Origin: Verrucomicrobiota bacterium
GTDB lineage: Bacteria; Verrucomicrobiota; Verrucomicrobiia; Limisphaerales; UBA9464
DNA length: 43,394 nucleotides
Direction of reading: 5' to 3'
Assembly: GCA_947454705.1 (NCBI GenBank)
Contig: CANGKZ010000042.1
Span: forward strand, 1 to 43,394
The notes under the pieces were generated by a model. The model searched no databases. It saw only the letters and a list, made by a program, of their open reading frames with translations, and was not told the origin of the DNA. Below are positions 16,970 to 25,503 of the stretch, piece by piece. The position numbers and the translations under genes were made by a program. Numbering within the stretch: the first letter of the stretch is position 1; every line of letters begins with the position of its first letter.

Positions 16970-18178
16970 CTCCGCTTTCTCACGCTCGCTGTTGCGTCGT
17001 TGACCCTTCTTTCCGCGGTGCGCGGGGAGGTGCATTTGCCGACGGGATTCAGCGTGGAGACGGTGGCCGGTCCGGAGTCGGTGAGTGAGCCGCTCGACCT
17101 GACCTTTGCGCCCGATGGCTCGGCCTGGGTGACCGGGCGCGCGGGTGACCTGTGGCGCGTCGATACCGCCACGCGGACCACTCACCGCGTCGGTGGGGTG
17201 AAAACCGATGTCAGCGGCGACCGCGGCCTGCATGGCGTTGCCCTGCATCCCGACTTTCCGAAGGTGCCGCAGGTGTTCCTGTCCTATCACGATCCGAAGC
17301 ATTCGCCCTCGCAGTACCTGGCCAAGGTTTCCCGGTTCAACGTCGTGGGCGAGGGGGCCAAGGCTGAACTGGATCCAGCCAGCGAGACGACGCTGATTGA
17401 ATGGGTGGGCGATCTGGCAGGACAGCACGTCGGAGGCGCGCTGCTGGCGCATCCGGTTGAACGGCTGCTCTACATCACCACCGGCGAGAACAATCAAAAC
17501 GCGCGGATCAAACAGTACTGCGACGACCCCGAGAACAAGGCGCAGTCGCTGCGGGATCTTCGCGGCAAGGTGTTGCGCATCGGATTCGATGGATCGATTC
17601 CCACCAACAACCCGCACTTCGCCACGCCCGATGCGCTCGGTGCCATCTTAACCCGCGGGCATCGCCAGCCGTGGACGCTCGATTTTGATCCGATCACCGG
17701 ATTCATCATCGAAGCTGAAAACGGCGGGGATCTCACCGATGACTATGATGAAGTGAACCGCATTGTGCCGGGTGCCAATTTTGGTTGGCCGCGGGTGTTT
17801 GGCGATGGCTGGTCCACTTCGACCCGCACCAATCGGATCGACGGCTTCGTCTCGCCCTGGTTCGCCTACAAGCGCAACACCGGCGCGTCCTGCACTGGCG
17901 CCACCATCTATCGCACGCCGGCGGCGGGCGGTGGTTTTCCTGCCAAGTACAACGGAACGCTCTTCTACGCGGACTTCTCGCGGAAATCGATCCGCACCGC
18001 GCCACTCGATGCGGCGACCGGCAAGCCTGGCGAGAGCGAACCCTTCATGCAGGGCGGATCCACCGGAGCGGTGGCGTTGCGCACGGGACCCGATGGGGCC
18101 TTGTACTTCATCACCCACGGCGGCGCGACCAAGGCCTCGACCAATGACGCCGTCGTGCGTGTGGTGTGGAAGCCGTGA
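16958..18178 (+). CDS. secreted PQQ-dependent sugar dehydrogenase-like protein (GSDH family)
   Basis: The start is ATG 16958; the open frame also includes a TTG at 16949 that I regard as leader. The 406-residue product has a signal peptide (MLPQLRFLTLAVASLTLL, cleavage near SAVRG). It then follows the six-bladed soluble aldose sugar dehydrogenase pattern: LPTGFSVETVAG, GDRGLHGVALHPDFP with the likely catalytic His, LLYITTGEN, LRGKVLRIGFDGS, HRQPWTLDFDP and NGGDLTDDYDEVN...NFGWP. Family members oxidise sugars in the periplasm with PQQ, or are catalytically inert Hedgehog-interacting-like propellers. No PQQ biosynthesis genes are in the window. The gene may be read with the upstream repeat protein, 56 bp away. 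Confidence 0.85.
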   Translation: MLPQLRFLTLAVASLTLLSAVRGEVHLPTGFSVETVAGPESVSEPLDLTFAPDGSAWVTGRAGDLWRVDTATRTTHRVGGVKTDVSGDRGLHGVALHPDFPKVPQVFLSYHDPKHSPSQYLAKVSRFNVVGEGAKAELDPASETTLIEWVGDLAGQHVGGALLAHPVERLLYITTGENNQNARIKQYCDDPENKAQSLRDLRGKVLRIGFDGSIPTNNPHFATPDALGAILTRGHRQPWTLDFDPITGFIIEAENGGDLTDDYDEVNRIVPGANFGWPRVFGDGWSTSTRTNRIDGFVSPWFAYKRNTGASCTGATIYRTPAAGGGFPAKYNGTLFYADFSRKSIRTAPLDAATGKPGESEPFMQGGSTGAVALRTGPDGALYFITHGGATKASTNDAVVRVVWKP

Positions 18179-18666
18179 GGCGAAAGCGGAAGTTGAAGGG
18201 TTGAAAAGTTGAAGCGTTGAAGGGGACAAATGGGAAGATGGCGGGCCGGGGTTGCCTTCGTCTCATGAAAATAGCCCAGTCCTTCAGGGCTGGGTTTGGA
18301 CCCGAACGCGAAGCGAGTCCCGGAGGGACGACAGAAACACCCTTCTGCCGTCCCTCCGGGACTCACCAAAACGAAACCCACGGAAACCCAGCCCTAAAGG
18401 ACTGGGCTATTCTCGGTTCCATCGTTTCGACTCAATTCGCGTTCGGTTCGTTCCTGGCCACGTTCAGTCGACTTCACCCATCGTCACTGAATCGTGCGGG
18501 CTCGGGGCTGGACGACAATCCGGGGCTCTGGGACGGTTTCGCGTCCGGGGTTCGATGTGACTTCGGTTGAACGATTCCCGGGGCGTTTGCGTCTGGGTTC
18601 GCCGACTGGCTCTTGCGACGTTCACCACTCACGATCCGGAGCCGTCGCAACTGTCGCTGTGTACCC
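18179..18666. other. intergenic region with palindromic repeat, no gene
   Basis: No convincing coding frame is seen. After short direct repeats of the GTTGAAG kind at about 18191-18222, a nested palindromic element occupies 18271-18410 (listed separately). The rest, to the ATG at 18667, has no recognisable signal, although the promoter for the long downstream gene run should lie here. Confidence 0.6.
18271..18410. repeat. nested palindromic element (REP/MITE-like)
   Basis: The outer arms are 18271-18296 and 18385-18410 (26 bp, one mismatch), with ATAGCCCAGTCC at the left end and GGACTGGGCTAT at the right. The inner arms are 18315-18330 and 18349-18364 (16 bp, perfect), GAGTCCCGGAGGGACG and its complement. 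The whole would fold into one long stem interrupted by an internal bulge. It looks like a mobile REP-type palindrome of the sort moved by tyrosine-type (RAYT) transposases, but no such gene is in the window. Confidence 0.8.
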
Positions 18667-20166
18667 ATGAATTTCGGAAGAAGCGCCATCGTGTGGGGCT
18701 CGCTCGCGGCCCTGATCGGAATGGTCGCCCTGCTGATGCTCAATCAGAGGCGTCCCTCCGCACCTCAGGCCACACGACCTCTCGTCGTGTATTGCGCCGC
18801 CGGCCTCAAGGGGCCGGTGGAAGCCACCGCCAAGGAGTACGAACAGGAATTCGGCATCCCGGTGCAGTTGCAGTACGGCGGATCCGGTACCTTGCTCAGC
18901 AATCTCAAGGTGGCCAAACGCGGCGACCTGTTCATCGCGGCAGACGGCAGTTTCATTGAGATGGGGCGAACCAATCGGCTGCTCGCTGAGGTACTCCCGC
19001 TGGCCCACCTCAAACCGGTCATGGCCGTGGCCCGTGGAAATCCGCGCGGACTTCGCGGGATCGACGACCTTCTGCGTTCCGACGTCCGGGTCTCCCTCGC
19101 CAATCCCGAGTCGGTCGCCATCGGCGCCGCCACGCGTCGCGCACTCACGCACGTGGGCAAATGGGCCCCGCTCGCCGCTCGTGCCACCGTGTTCAAACCC
19201 ACGGTGAATGACGTCGCCAACGATCTCAAACTGGGAAGCGTGGACGCCGCGGTGGTGTGGGATGTCACCGTTCGCCAGTACCCGGAGTTGGAAGCCATTG
19301 TGGTGCCCGAGTTCGAGGGATTCTCCTCCGACGCGGCGGTGGCGGTGCTCGCGTTCTGCGATCAACCCACCGAGGCGCTTCGATTTGCCCGGTTCCTCGC
19401 GGCCCGTGATCGCGGTCTCCGACATTTTGCCTCAGCGGGATTCCGAGTCGTCGAGGGCGACCGCTGGACCCCCAAGCCCGAGGTGATTCTGTACAGCGGC
19501 ACCGTCAATCGGGTGGCCATCGAAGACACCCTCCGCGAATTCGAAACGCGGCACGGCGTGCAGGTCACGCGGGTGTACAACGGCTGCGGCATTCTGACCG
19601 CGCAGATCAAGTCGGGCCGAAAACCCGACGCCTACTTCGCGTGCGACGTGTCGTTCATGAACACCGTCACCAACGACTTTCAAACGCCCGTGGAATTGGC
19701 CGAAACGTCGTTGCTGCTGCTGGTTCAAAAAGGAAACCCCAAGCAATTGCGCGGCCTCGCCGATCTCGCGAAACCGGGATTAAAGGTCGGCCTCGCCCAT
19801 GAACAGCAGAGTGCGCTCGGGGCGCTGACCGCCCGACTGCTGCGCATCGCCGGCAATTACGAGGCCGTGCTCGCCAATGCCAGCGTGCAGGCACCGACCG
19901 GAGATTTGCTCCTGAATCAACTCCGCTCCGGAGCCCTCGATGTGGCGTTGGTCTATGCCGCCAATGCGAGTCAGGTCCGCGGCGTGCTCGATGTCATTCC
20001 GCTGGAGGGCCCGGGCACCACGGCCACCCAGCCGTATGCGGTGGGACGCGGATCCGAGCACGGCCAGTTGATGACGCACCTTCTGGAAACCTTGGAAGCA
20101 CCGGTCTCGCGCTCCCGGTTTACCAATGCGGGTTTCCGATGGAAGGCGCCGGAGTCCAATCCTTGA
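18667..20166 (+). CDS. double-domain molybdate-type substrate-binding protein (tandem ModA-like)
   Basis: ATG 18667 opens a signal-anchor (SAIVWGSLAALIGMVALLML); an upstream in-frame ATG at 18613 precedes no signal sequence. The 499-residue product holds two complete type-2 periplasmic binding folds in a row. The first runs from about residue 39 (LVVYCAAGLKGPVEA, then YGGSGTLLSNL). The second runs from about 272 (VILYSGTVNRVAIED, then YNGCGILTAQI). Each shows the GNP..LRGL.DL segment typical of molybdate/tungstate or iron binding proteins. A permease and ATPase follow directly, so this is the capture subunit of an ABC importer. Two fused binding domains are unusual for this family, and the ligand (molybdate, tungstate or another oxyanion) cannot be fixed from sequence. 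Confidence 0.85.
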   Translation: MNFGRSAIVWGSLAALIGMVALLMLNQRRPSAPQATRPLVVYCAAGLKGPVEATAKEYEQEFGIPVQLQYGGSGTLLSNLKVAKRGDLFIAADGSFIEMGRTNRLLAEVLPLAHLKPVMAVARGNPRGLRGIDDLLRSDVRVSLANPESVAIGAATRRALTHVGKWAPLAARATVFKPTVNDVANDLKLGSVDAAVVWDVTVRQYPELEAIVVPEFEGFSSDAAVAVLAFCDQPTEALRFARFLAARDRGLRHFASAGFRVVEGDRWTPKPEVILYSGTVNRVAIEDTLREFETRHGVQVTRVYNGCGILTAQIKSGRKPDAYFACDVSFMNTVTNDFQTPVELAETSLLLLVQKGNPKQLRGLADLAKPGLKVGLAHEQQSALGALTARLLRIAGNYEAVLANASVQAPTGDLLLNQLRSGALDVALVYAANASQVRGVLDVIPLEGPGTTATQPYAVGRGSEHGQLMTHLLETLEAPVSRSRFTNAGFRWKAPESNP

Positions 20167-20168
20167 GC

Positions 20169-21017
20169 ATGGCGTCCGACCCGCAATCCGACGGCGCACC
20201 GATCCTGACCGCAGCGCAGCAGCGGCGGTCCGATCGTGTGTTCTTGCTGTGCCTCGCGATCCTTGGCGGGACGTACGTTCTCCTGCTGCTGGCGACGGTT
20301 CTGGCCGATGTCTTCTACACCACACCCGGGCATTTGTGGCGCGCGTTGCAGAGCCCGGAGATTCGACACGCCATCCGACTGAGCCTCCTGAGTTGTTCGC
20401 TGACGACCTTGCTGTCGCTTTGGGTTGCAGTGCCGATTGGCTATCTCATGACGCGGATTCGCTTCCGCGGTCAGTCCGTCGTGGATGCCGTCCTCGACAT
20501 CCCGATCGTGCTCCCGCCGCTGGTAATCGGTCTCAGCCTGTTGATTCTTTTTCAGACCGCACCGCTTCGCGCGCTGGAGCGCGTGTTTCCTGTCACCTAC
20601 GCCGTTCCCAGCATCATCCTTGCGCAGTTCATGGTGGCCTGCGCCTTCGCGGTTCGCACCATGCGGGCGACGTTTGAGCAGATCAGTCCCCGATGCGAAC
20701 AGGTGGCCCTGACGCTCGGTTGCACACGGTCGCAGGCCTTTTGGATGGTGGTGCTGCCCTCCGCACGCAAGGGCCTGCTCACCGCGGCCACGCTCGCCTG
20801 GGCCCGCGCGCTCGGAGAGTTTGGCCCAATTTTGGTATTCTCCGGAGCCACGCGCATGAAGACCGAGGTGCTTCCCACCACGGTGTATCTCGAACTCAGC
20901 ATTGGAAATCTGGAGGGCGCCGTCGCCGTGTCGCTGCTGATGGTCGCCGCCGCGGTGGTGGTGCTGGTGTTGATCCGAACCTGGGGCGTGGAGCAGCCCC
21001 TCAACCGCTCGCTGTGA
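20169..21017 (+). CDS. modB: molybdate-type ABC transporter permease
   Basis: This is a membrane protein of about 282 residues from ATG 20169; an in-frame ATG at 20139 would overlap the previous gene and is less likely. It has about six hydrophobic segments and the cytoplasmic EAA-type loop EQVALTLGCTRSQAFWMVVL followed by ARALGEFGP, which contacts the ATPase. The segment DIPIVLPPLVIGLSLL is typical of ModB/CysT permeases. The N-terminus carries an extra 20-30 polar residues. It works with the tandem binding protein upstream (2-bp gap) and the ATPase downstream (10-bp gap) in oxyanion import. Confidence 0.88.
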   Translation: MASDPQSDGAPILTAAQQRRSDRVFLLCLAILGGTYVLLLLATVLADVFYTTPGHLWRALQSPEIRHAIRLSLLSCSLTTLLSLWVAVPIGYLMTRIRFRGQSVVDAVLDIPIVLPPLVIGLSLLILFQTAPLRALERVFPVTYAVPSIILAQFMVACAFAVRTMRATFEQISPRCEQVALTLGCTRSQAFWMVVLPSARKGLLTAATLAWARALGEFGPILVFSGATRMKTEVLPTTVYLELSIGNLEGAVAVSLLMVAAAVVVLVLIRTWGVEQPLNRSL

Positions 21018-21027
21018 GGTTGCACCT

Positions 21028-21678
21028 GTGATCACACTCCAACAGGTCACGCTCCACGCCGGCACGTTCTCGTTGCGCGAGATCGATCTGCACGTTGCTG
21101 CCGGAAGCCACACCGTGCTCATGGGCCGCACCGGGGCGGGGAAGACGAGCCTGCTCGAAGCCGTCTGCGGCCTCCGCCGAATCTCCTCCGGGCGAATCCG
21201 GATCGGTGACCGCGATGTCACCGAGGAATCCCCCGCCGCCCGCGGGGTCGGATTGGTGCCGCAGGATGGTGCCTTGTTCCAACACCTCACGGTTCGCGAA
21301 CATCTTGCCTTTGCCTTGGTCGTTCGCCGATGGGAGCAATCCCGCGCGGAAGCCCGGGTGGTGGAACTGGCCGGATGGCTCGGATTGACGGGCATCCTCG
21401 ACCGACGCCCAGCCGGCCTCTCCGGTGGGGAAGCCCAACGCGTTGCCCTCGGACGCGCCCTCGCCAGTCACCCCAAGGTGCTGTGTCTCGACGAACCCCT
21501 CAGCGCGCTCGATGACGAAACTCGCACCGAAGTCTGCGACGTCCTCGCCGAGATCCGCCGTCGCACCGGCATCACCATTCTCCACATCACACACAATCGT
21601 AACGAGGCCGAGCGCCTCGGAGACCGCATCCTCCTTCTGCGAAATGGACGTATCGAAAATGATGCACCGTCGGCCTGA
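21028..21678 (+). CDS. modC: molybdate-type ABC transporter ATPase, short form
   Basis: The protein has 216 residues from a GTG start at 21028. Walker A is GRTGAGKTSL, the Q-loop lies in VPQDGALFQHLTV, the signature is LSGGEAQRVALGRAL and Walker B is LCLDEPLSALD, followed by the switch His in ILHITHN. The nucleotide-binding domain is complete, but the protein stops right after it. The C-terminal TOBE (Mop) domain that senses molybdate in classical ModC (about 350 residues) is absent. The end overlaps the MoeB-like gene. It energises the upstream permease. Confidence 0.88.
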   Translation: MITLQQVTLHAGTFSLREIDLHVAAGSHTVLMGRTGAGKTSLLEAVCGLRRISSGRIRIGDRDVTEESPAARGVGLVPQDGALFQHLTVREHLAFALVVRRWEQSRAEARVVELAGWLGLTGILDRRPAGLSGGEAQRVALGRALASHPKVLCLDEPLSALDDETRTEVCDVLAEIRRRTGITILHITHNRNEAERLGDRILLLRNGRIENDAPSA

Positions 21679-22429
21679 TGCCACGCTTCCCGAATTGACG
21701 GAGGAGGAGCGGGCTACGTACGCGTGGCAGTTCGATGTGGAAGGCTTTGGCGAACTGGGTCAACGGCGGCTCAAGGGCGCATCGGTATTGATTTCGCGAA
21801 TTGGCGGTCTGGGCGGAATGGTGGCCCTGGAGCTCGCGGCCGCGGGCGTGGGACGGTTGATCCTCGCGCACGGCGGCGACATCCGCCCGAGTGATCTCAA
21901 CCGGCAGGTGTTGATGACGCACGATCGCATCGGCACCTCCCGGATGGACTCGGCGATTGAACGACTCCGCGCGCTGAATCCCCGGCTCGAAATCGTGGCG
22001 GAACGCGCCAACGTGAGCGAAGCGAATGCGCATCGGCTGGTGGAGCAGGCCGATGTGGTGGTCGATTGCGCCCCGCTGTTTGTCGAACGCTACGCGCTGA
22101 ACCGGGCCGCGATGGCGCTGCGGCGTCCGATGGTGGAAGCCGCCGTGTACGATCTGGAATTCCATCTCACCACCTTTGTGCCGGGCGAGACCGGATGCCT
22201 GCGGTGCCTCTATCCGGAACCCAGCACCACGTGGCGACGGCAGTTTCCCGTGCTCGGTGCGGTGCCGGGCGTGGCGGGTTCGATGGCGGCGCTCGAAGTG
22301 ATCAAGTTGATCGCCCGTTTCGGCGATACCCTCGGCAACCGTTTGCTGGTGTATGATCTCCGATCGGTTCAAATGAACAAACTTCGGCTCCATCGGGTCG
22401 CTGGATGCCCGGATTGCGGCCACCTTTGA
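21662..22429 (+). CDS. MoeB/ThiF/HesA-family protein with altered adenylation site
   Basis: The protein has about 255 residues; possible starts are 21644, 21659 and 21662, all overlapping the ATPase gene. The fold is the E1-like Rossmann type: SVLISRIGGLGG, then AAAGVGRLIL, SDLNRQVL, DVVVDCA, PGETGCLRCLYPEP, and GCPDCG near the end. The two CxxC pairs would bind zinc as in MoeB. Compared with remembered E. coli MoeB, the first Gly of the GxGGLG loop is Arg, the Asp after strand 2 is His, the Lys before the crossover helix is Arg, and the catalytic metal-binding Asp in DCTDN is Pro. Ordinary ATP-dependent adenylation is therefore doubtful. Its place inside a molybdate-type operon points to molybdenum cofactor or metal handling. 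Confidence 0.8.
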   Translation: MHRRPDATLPELTEEERATYAWQFDVEGFGELGQRRLKGASVLISRIGGLGGMVALELAAAGVGRLILAHGGDIRPSDLNRQVLMTHDRIGTSRMDSAIERLRALNPRLEIVAERANVSEANAHRLVEQADVVVDCAPLFVERYALNRAAMALRRPMVEAAVYDLEFHLTTFVPGETGCLRCLYPEPSTTWRRQFPVLGAVPGVAGSMAALEVIKLIARFGDTLGNRLLVYDLRSVQMNKLRLHRVAGCPDCGHL

Positions 22430-22451
22430 ATTTGAACTTTTTCCCCTGAAC

Positions 22452-23606
22452 ATGCGCCGTCTTCTTTCCTGGATCGCCTGCCTCTGGGTGGCTTCGGCCA
22501 CGGTGGCGGTGGCGTGCCGCTACTCGGTTCGCGACACGGGCTTTGTGGATCTGGGGAATTCCCCCATGCGTCTGGAGTTTTCTCCCGATGCCTCATTTTT
22601 GGAACCCCAGCGCCAGGCCATCGCCCAGGCCGCTGCTGCGGTGTTGTTGGATTCCAACATCACGTTCAGCACTGTCGCCGAGCCGAGGGCAGGGGAACCC
22701 GCCTCGCTTCGTTTAGTGGATGCCACAGGGCGTTCCTTCACGCTCGCTTCCGGTTCGGAGATTCCCCGTACGGCGTCCGAAGCCATCCGCGTGATGGAAT
22801 CGCTGTCCACTTCGCCCATGCGCGATCGTCTCCAGCAGGAAGCCCTGCGTGCCTACGCCGTGGTGCTTCTGATCGAAGGATCCGATGAAGCCGCCAACGC
22901 GCGGGTTCGAGACGCTGCGACCACGGCGATCGCCAGCGTGACCCGCTTGATTCCAGGCATGCCCAAGCCTGTGGATGTCGGTCCCCAATTGCTCACGCTC
23001 TCGCGGAGCGCCCAAGGTGCAGAACGGATTCTGCTTTGGGGTCTTGGGTTCGAGCCCTCGGTTGGTTCGGATCCGCGGCTTGCCATCGTTTACGGACGTG
23101 GACGTCGTCTCGGCACTCCGCTCGAAGGCCCCCTGATCACGCAGACGGTCCTGCGCGAGCGCCTGGTGCTCATCGGGCAGGACTGCGAGTGCGACCTGGA
23201 TCGTTCGTGGTTGCGCGGCCCGTTGCTGCCCGGACGCTGGGATCGCGGCCGTCAGGAACTTGCGGCCAAGTCGTTGGGATTCGATCCGGAGAATCCGGTG
23301 GTGCGTGCGGAAGTCAGCCGCATCGTGGAACGCGGCCCGCAGCCCGGCCAGCGGCGCAAGACCGCGGGAACCGCGCAGGCGCTGGGGTACTCCGAGGATT
23401 CGGTCGATTCGATTCCGAGTCCGGCGGACCTTCAGGATGGCGATGAACCGGCGCCCGCCCCGGCGCAGGCCAAGACTCAAGCCAAGCCGGTTCCATCGCC
23501 CGCTGCTGCCGCCGCCCCGCGAAGGCTTTGGTGGCTGTTTGGGTCCTCGATGGCCGCCGCGGCGGCACTGGGAGCGTGGTTGGCGATTCGTTCGTTCCAA
23601 CGTTGA
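22452..23606 (+). CDS. envelope protein of unknown function with signal peptide and C-terminal membrane anchor
   Basis: I do not recognise a named family. The 384-residue product begins with a signal peptide (LLSWIACLWVASATVAVAC). The mature part opens CRYSVRDTGFVDLG, which could be a conserved start. It has an alpha/beta middle region with CECDLDRSWLRGPLLPGRWD, then a Pro/Ala/Lys-rich linker (about 335-355), and ends in a hydrophobic helix followed by Arg (about 358-384). Most of it would therefore lie outside the cytoplasmic membrane, anchored at the C-terminus. It sits 22 bp after the MoeB-like gene and 11 bp before the permease gene, so it probably works with the exporter. Confidence 0.75.
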   Translation: MRRLLSWIACLWVASATVAVACRYSVRDTGFVDLGNSPMRLEFSPDASFLEPQRQAIAQAAAAVLLDSNITFSTVAEPRAGEPASLRLVDATGRSFTLASGSEIPRTASEAIRVMESLSTSPMRDRLQQEALRAYAVVLLIEGSDEAANARVRDAATTAIASVTRLIPGMPKPVDVGPQLLTLSRSAQGAERILLWGLGFEPSVGSDPRLAIVYGRGRRLGTPLEGPLITQTVLRERLVLIGQDCECDLDRSWLRGPLLPGRWDRGRQELAAKSLGFDPENPVVRAEVSRIVERGPQPGQRRKTAGTAQALGYSEDSVDSIPSPADLQDGDEPAPAPAQAKTQAKPVPSPAAAAAPRRLWWLFGSSMAAAAALGAWLAIRSFQR

Positions 23607-23617
23607 GCCGTGCGCGA

Positions 23618-24769
23618 ATGAACCTGCTTTCCCTCATCCTGCGCGAGCTCTGGCACCGGCGCGTGAATGCGCTGCTGTTGCTCGTGGCCGTGGCGGGAAC
23701 AGTCACGCTGCTGGTCTCCGTGCGCTTGCTCGCGACTGCTGCGGAACGGGAAACCCGTCGCGTGATGCGCGATCTTGGATTCAATCTTCGCATTCTCCCG
23801 AAGGAAGTGGATCCGGACCGCTTCCTCGCCGAGGGGCGCTCGGATCAGACGCTTCCCGCCGATGCCGTCAAACGCCTCGCCGCCGCGGCGGGAACGTTCG
23901 TGAGTTTCAACCACCTGACCCCGAGCCTCGAACGGCGCATTCAGATTGCCGGACGCGACGCCATCCTCACCGGACTGGGTGCCTCGGTGATTGGTCCCGG
24001 CGAAAAGAAGCAGCCGATGGGATTCAACATCGCCGAAGGAAAAGCCTTTCTCGGAGCTCTGCTCGCGACCCGATTGCAAACGCGTCGCGGCGAAACCGTG
24101 GAAGTGATGGGCAAGAAACTCACCGTCGAACGCGTGCTGATGGAGTCGGGATCGGATGACGATGTCCGGATCTTCACCTCACTGTCCGATGCTCAATCGA
24201 TGCTCGGCCTGCCCGGTCGGATCAGCGAAATCAAAGCCATCGACTGCCTCTGCCTCACGGGCGACCAGGATGTCCTCGCTCAACTTCGCAAAGCCCTCGC
24301 GAAGGCGCTTCCGGAAGCGCAGGTGCTGCAACTCCGCGCGCTGGCCGACGCGCGGGCGCGGCAGCGTCAGACCGCAGAAAAATACTCCGCGCTCGCCGTG
24401 CCGTTCGTGCTGCTGGTCGGTGCCCTGTGGGTGGGGATTCTCTCCGCGCTCAACGTGCGCGAGCGGCGTCCCGAAATTGGTCTCTGGCGCGCCCTCGGGC
24501 AGGGATCGATGCGGATTGCCGCACTCATTTTGGGACGTTCCCTCGTGCTCGGTGTCCCGGCGGCCGTTCTTGGATACGTCGCAGGCACGTGGCTTGCCCT
24601 TCATTTTGGTCCGCAGGTTTACCCGATCACCGCCGGGGGATTTGCCGCGGATCACTCGCTGCTCGGCTGGGCCATGGGCCTGGCTCCCGCGTTTGCCGCG
24701 GTGGCGAGTTTTCTCCCCGCCATGCTGGCTGTGTCGCACGACCCGGCTGAAACCCTCCGCGCCGATTGA
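23618..24769 (+). CDS. FtsX/MacB-type ABC transporter permease
   Basis: ATG 23618 begins the membrane-entry sequence MNLLSLILRELWHRRVNALL; earlier in-frame residues overlap the previous gene. The 383-residue protein has one N-terminal transmembrane helix, a large extracytoplasmic domain (about 40-245) and three C-terminal helices. It carries the RRPEIGLWRALG motif and ends SHDPAETLRAD, the classic FtsX/MacB C-terminus. Such permeases use ATP for mechanical transmission, lipoprotein release or export, not ordinary solute transport. The partner ATPase gene overlaps or follows at once. Confidence 0.88.
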   Translation: MNLLSLILRELWHRRVNALLLLVAVAGTVTLLVSVRLLATAAERETRRVMRDLGFNLRILPKEVDPDRFLAEGRSDQTLPADAVKRLAAAAGTFVSFNHLTPSLERRIQIAGRDAILTGLGASVIGPGEKKQPMGFNIAEGKAFLGALLATRLQTRRGETVEVMGKKLTVERVLMESGSDDDVRIFTSLSDAQSMLGLPGRISEIKAIDCLCLTGDQDVLAQLRKALAKALPEAQVLQLRALADARARQRQTAEKYSALAVPFVLLVGALWVGILSALNVRERRPEIGLWRALGQGSMRIAALILGRSLVLGVPAAVLGYVAGTWLALHFGPQVYPITAGGFAADHSLLGWAMGLAPAFAAVASFLPAMLAVSHDPAETLRAD

Positions 24770-25503
24770 GCACGTCCATGGTTCACTGCACGCAGGTGGT
24801 CAAACGCTTCGCCGGCCGGGGAGGGCAGGTGGCGGGGCTCGACGACGTGTCGTTCGAGATCGCCCGCGGCGAGTTCGTCGCCATCCAGGGTCCCAGTGGC
24901 TCGGGGAAATCCACGCTGCTGCTTACGCTCGGCGGGATGCTCCGTCCAACTTCGGGGAGTGTCTCGATTTTGGGGCAGGATCTCTACGCCTTGTCGGGTT
25001 CCGCGCGGGCCCGGTTCCGTGCGGAGCGACTGGGATTCGTGTTTCAGCTCTTTCACCTGGTGCCGTATCTCGATGTCCGGTCGAACGTGCTGGCGGGTCT
25101 CCCGACCATCGATGCCGCCGCGCGCGAGCGGGTGGAGTCGCTGATTCACGGACTCGGACTCGCACCGCGCGCACGCGAATTACCTTCGACGCTCAGCGCC
25201 GGGGAGCGTCAGCGCGTGGCATTGGCCCGAGCTCTGGCCAAGCAACCTCCGCTGATTTTGGCGGATGAACCGACCGGGAATCTGGACCCGGAAAACGCGG
25301 CCCTCGTGTTCAACCGTCTCGCCGAATACCAGCGCGGCGGGGGAACAGTGCTCGTGGTGACGCACGGTTCCGATGCCGCGCCGCACGCCAATCGCGTTCT
25401 TCGCCTCGCCGCCGGGCGGGTCACCGACTCGGCCGCCGCGAGCCGTTCTTCCATTCCTCTTTCCGCTGATCTTCCGTCCACGCCTTTGAATCGTTCGTCA
25501 TGA
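24766..25503 (+). CDS. LolD/MacB-type ABC transporter ATPase
   Basis: The product has 245 residues with Walker A GPSGSGKSTL (about 42-51), the Q-loop in VFQLFHLVPYLDV, signature LSAGERQRVALARAL and Walker B LILADEPTGNLD, followed by VVTHG. The DEPTGNLD motif is typical of the LolD/MacB/FtsE group. The start is either TTG 24766, overlapping the permease stop, or ATG 24778. The stop overlaps the following ATG (25500). It powers the adjacent FtsX-type permease. About 30 residues beyond the ATPase core (AASRSSIPLSADLPSTPLN) look disordered. Confidence 0.88.
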   Translation: MSTSMVHCTQVVKRFAGRGGQVAGLDDVSFEIARGEFVAIQGPSGSGKSTLLLTLGGMLRPTSGSVSILGQDLYALSGSARARFRAERLGFVFQLFHLVPYLDVRSNVLAGLPTIDAAARERVESLIHGLGLAPRARELPSTLSAGERQRVALARALAKQPPLILADEPTGNLDPENAALVFNRLAEYQRGGGTVLVVTHGSDAAPHANRVLRLAAGRVTDSAAASRSSIPLSADLPSTPLNRSS

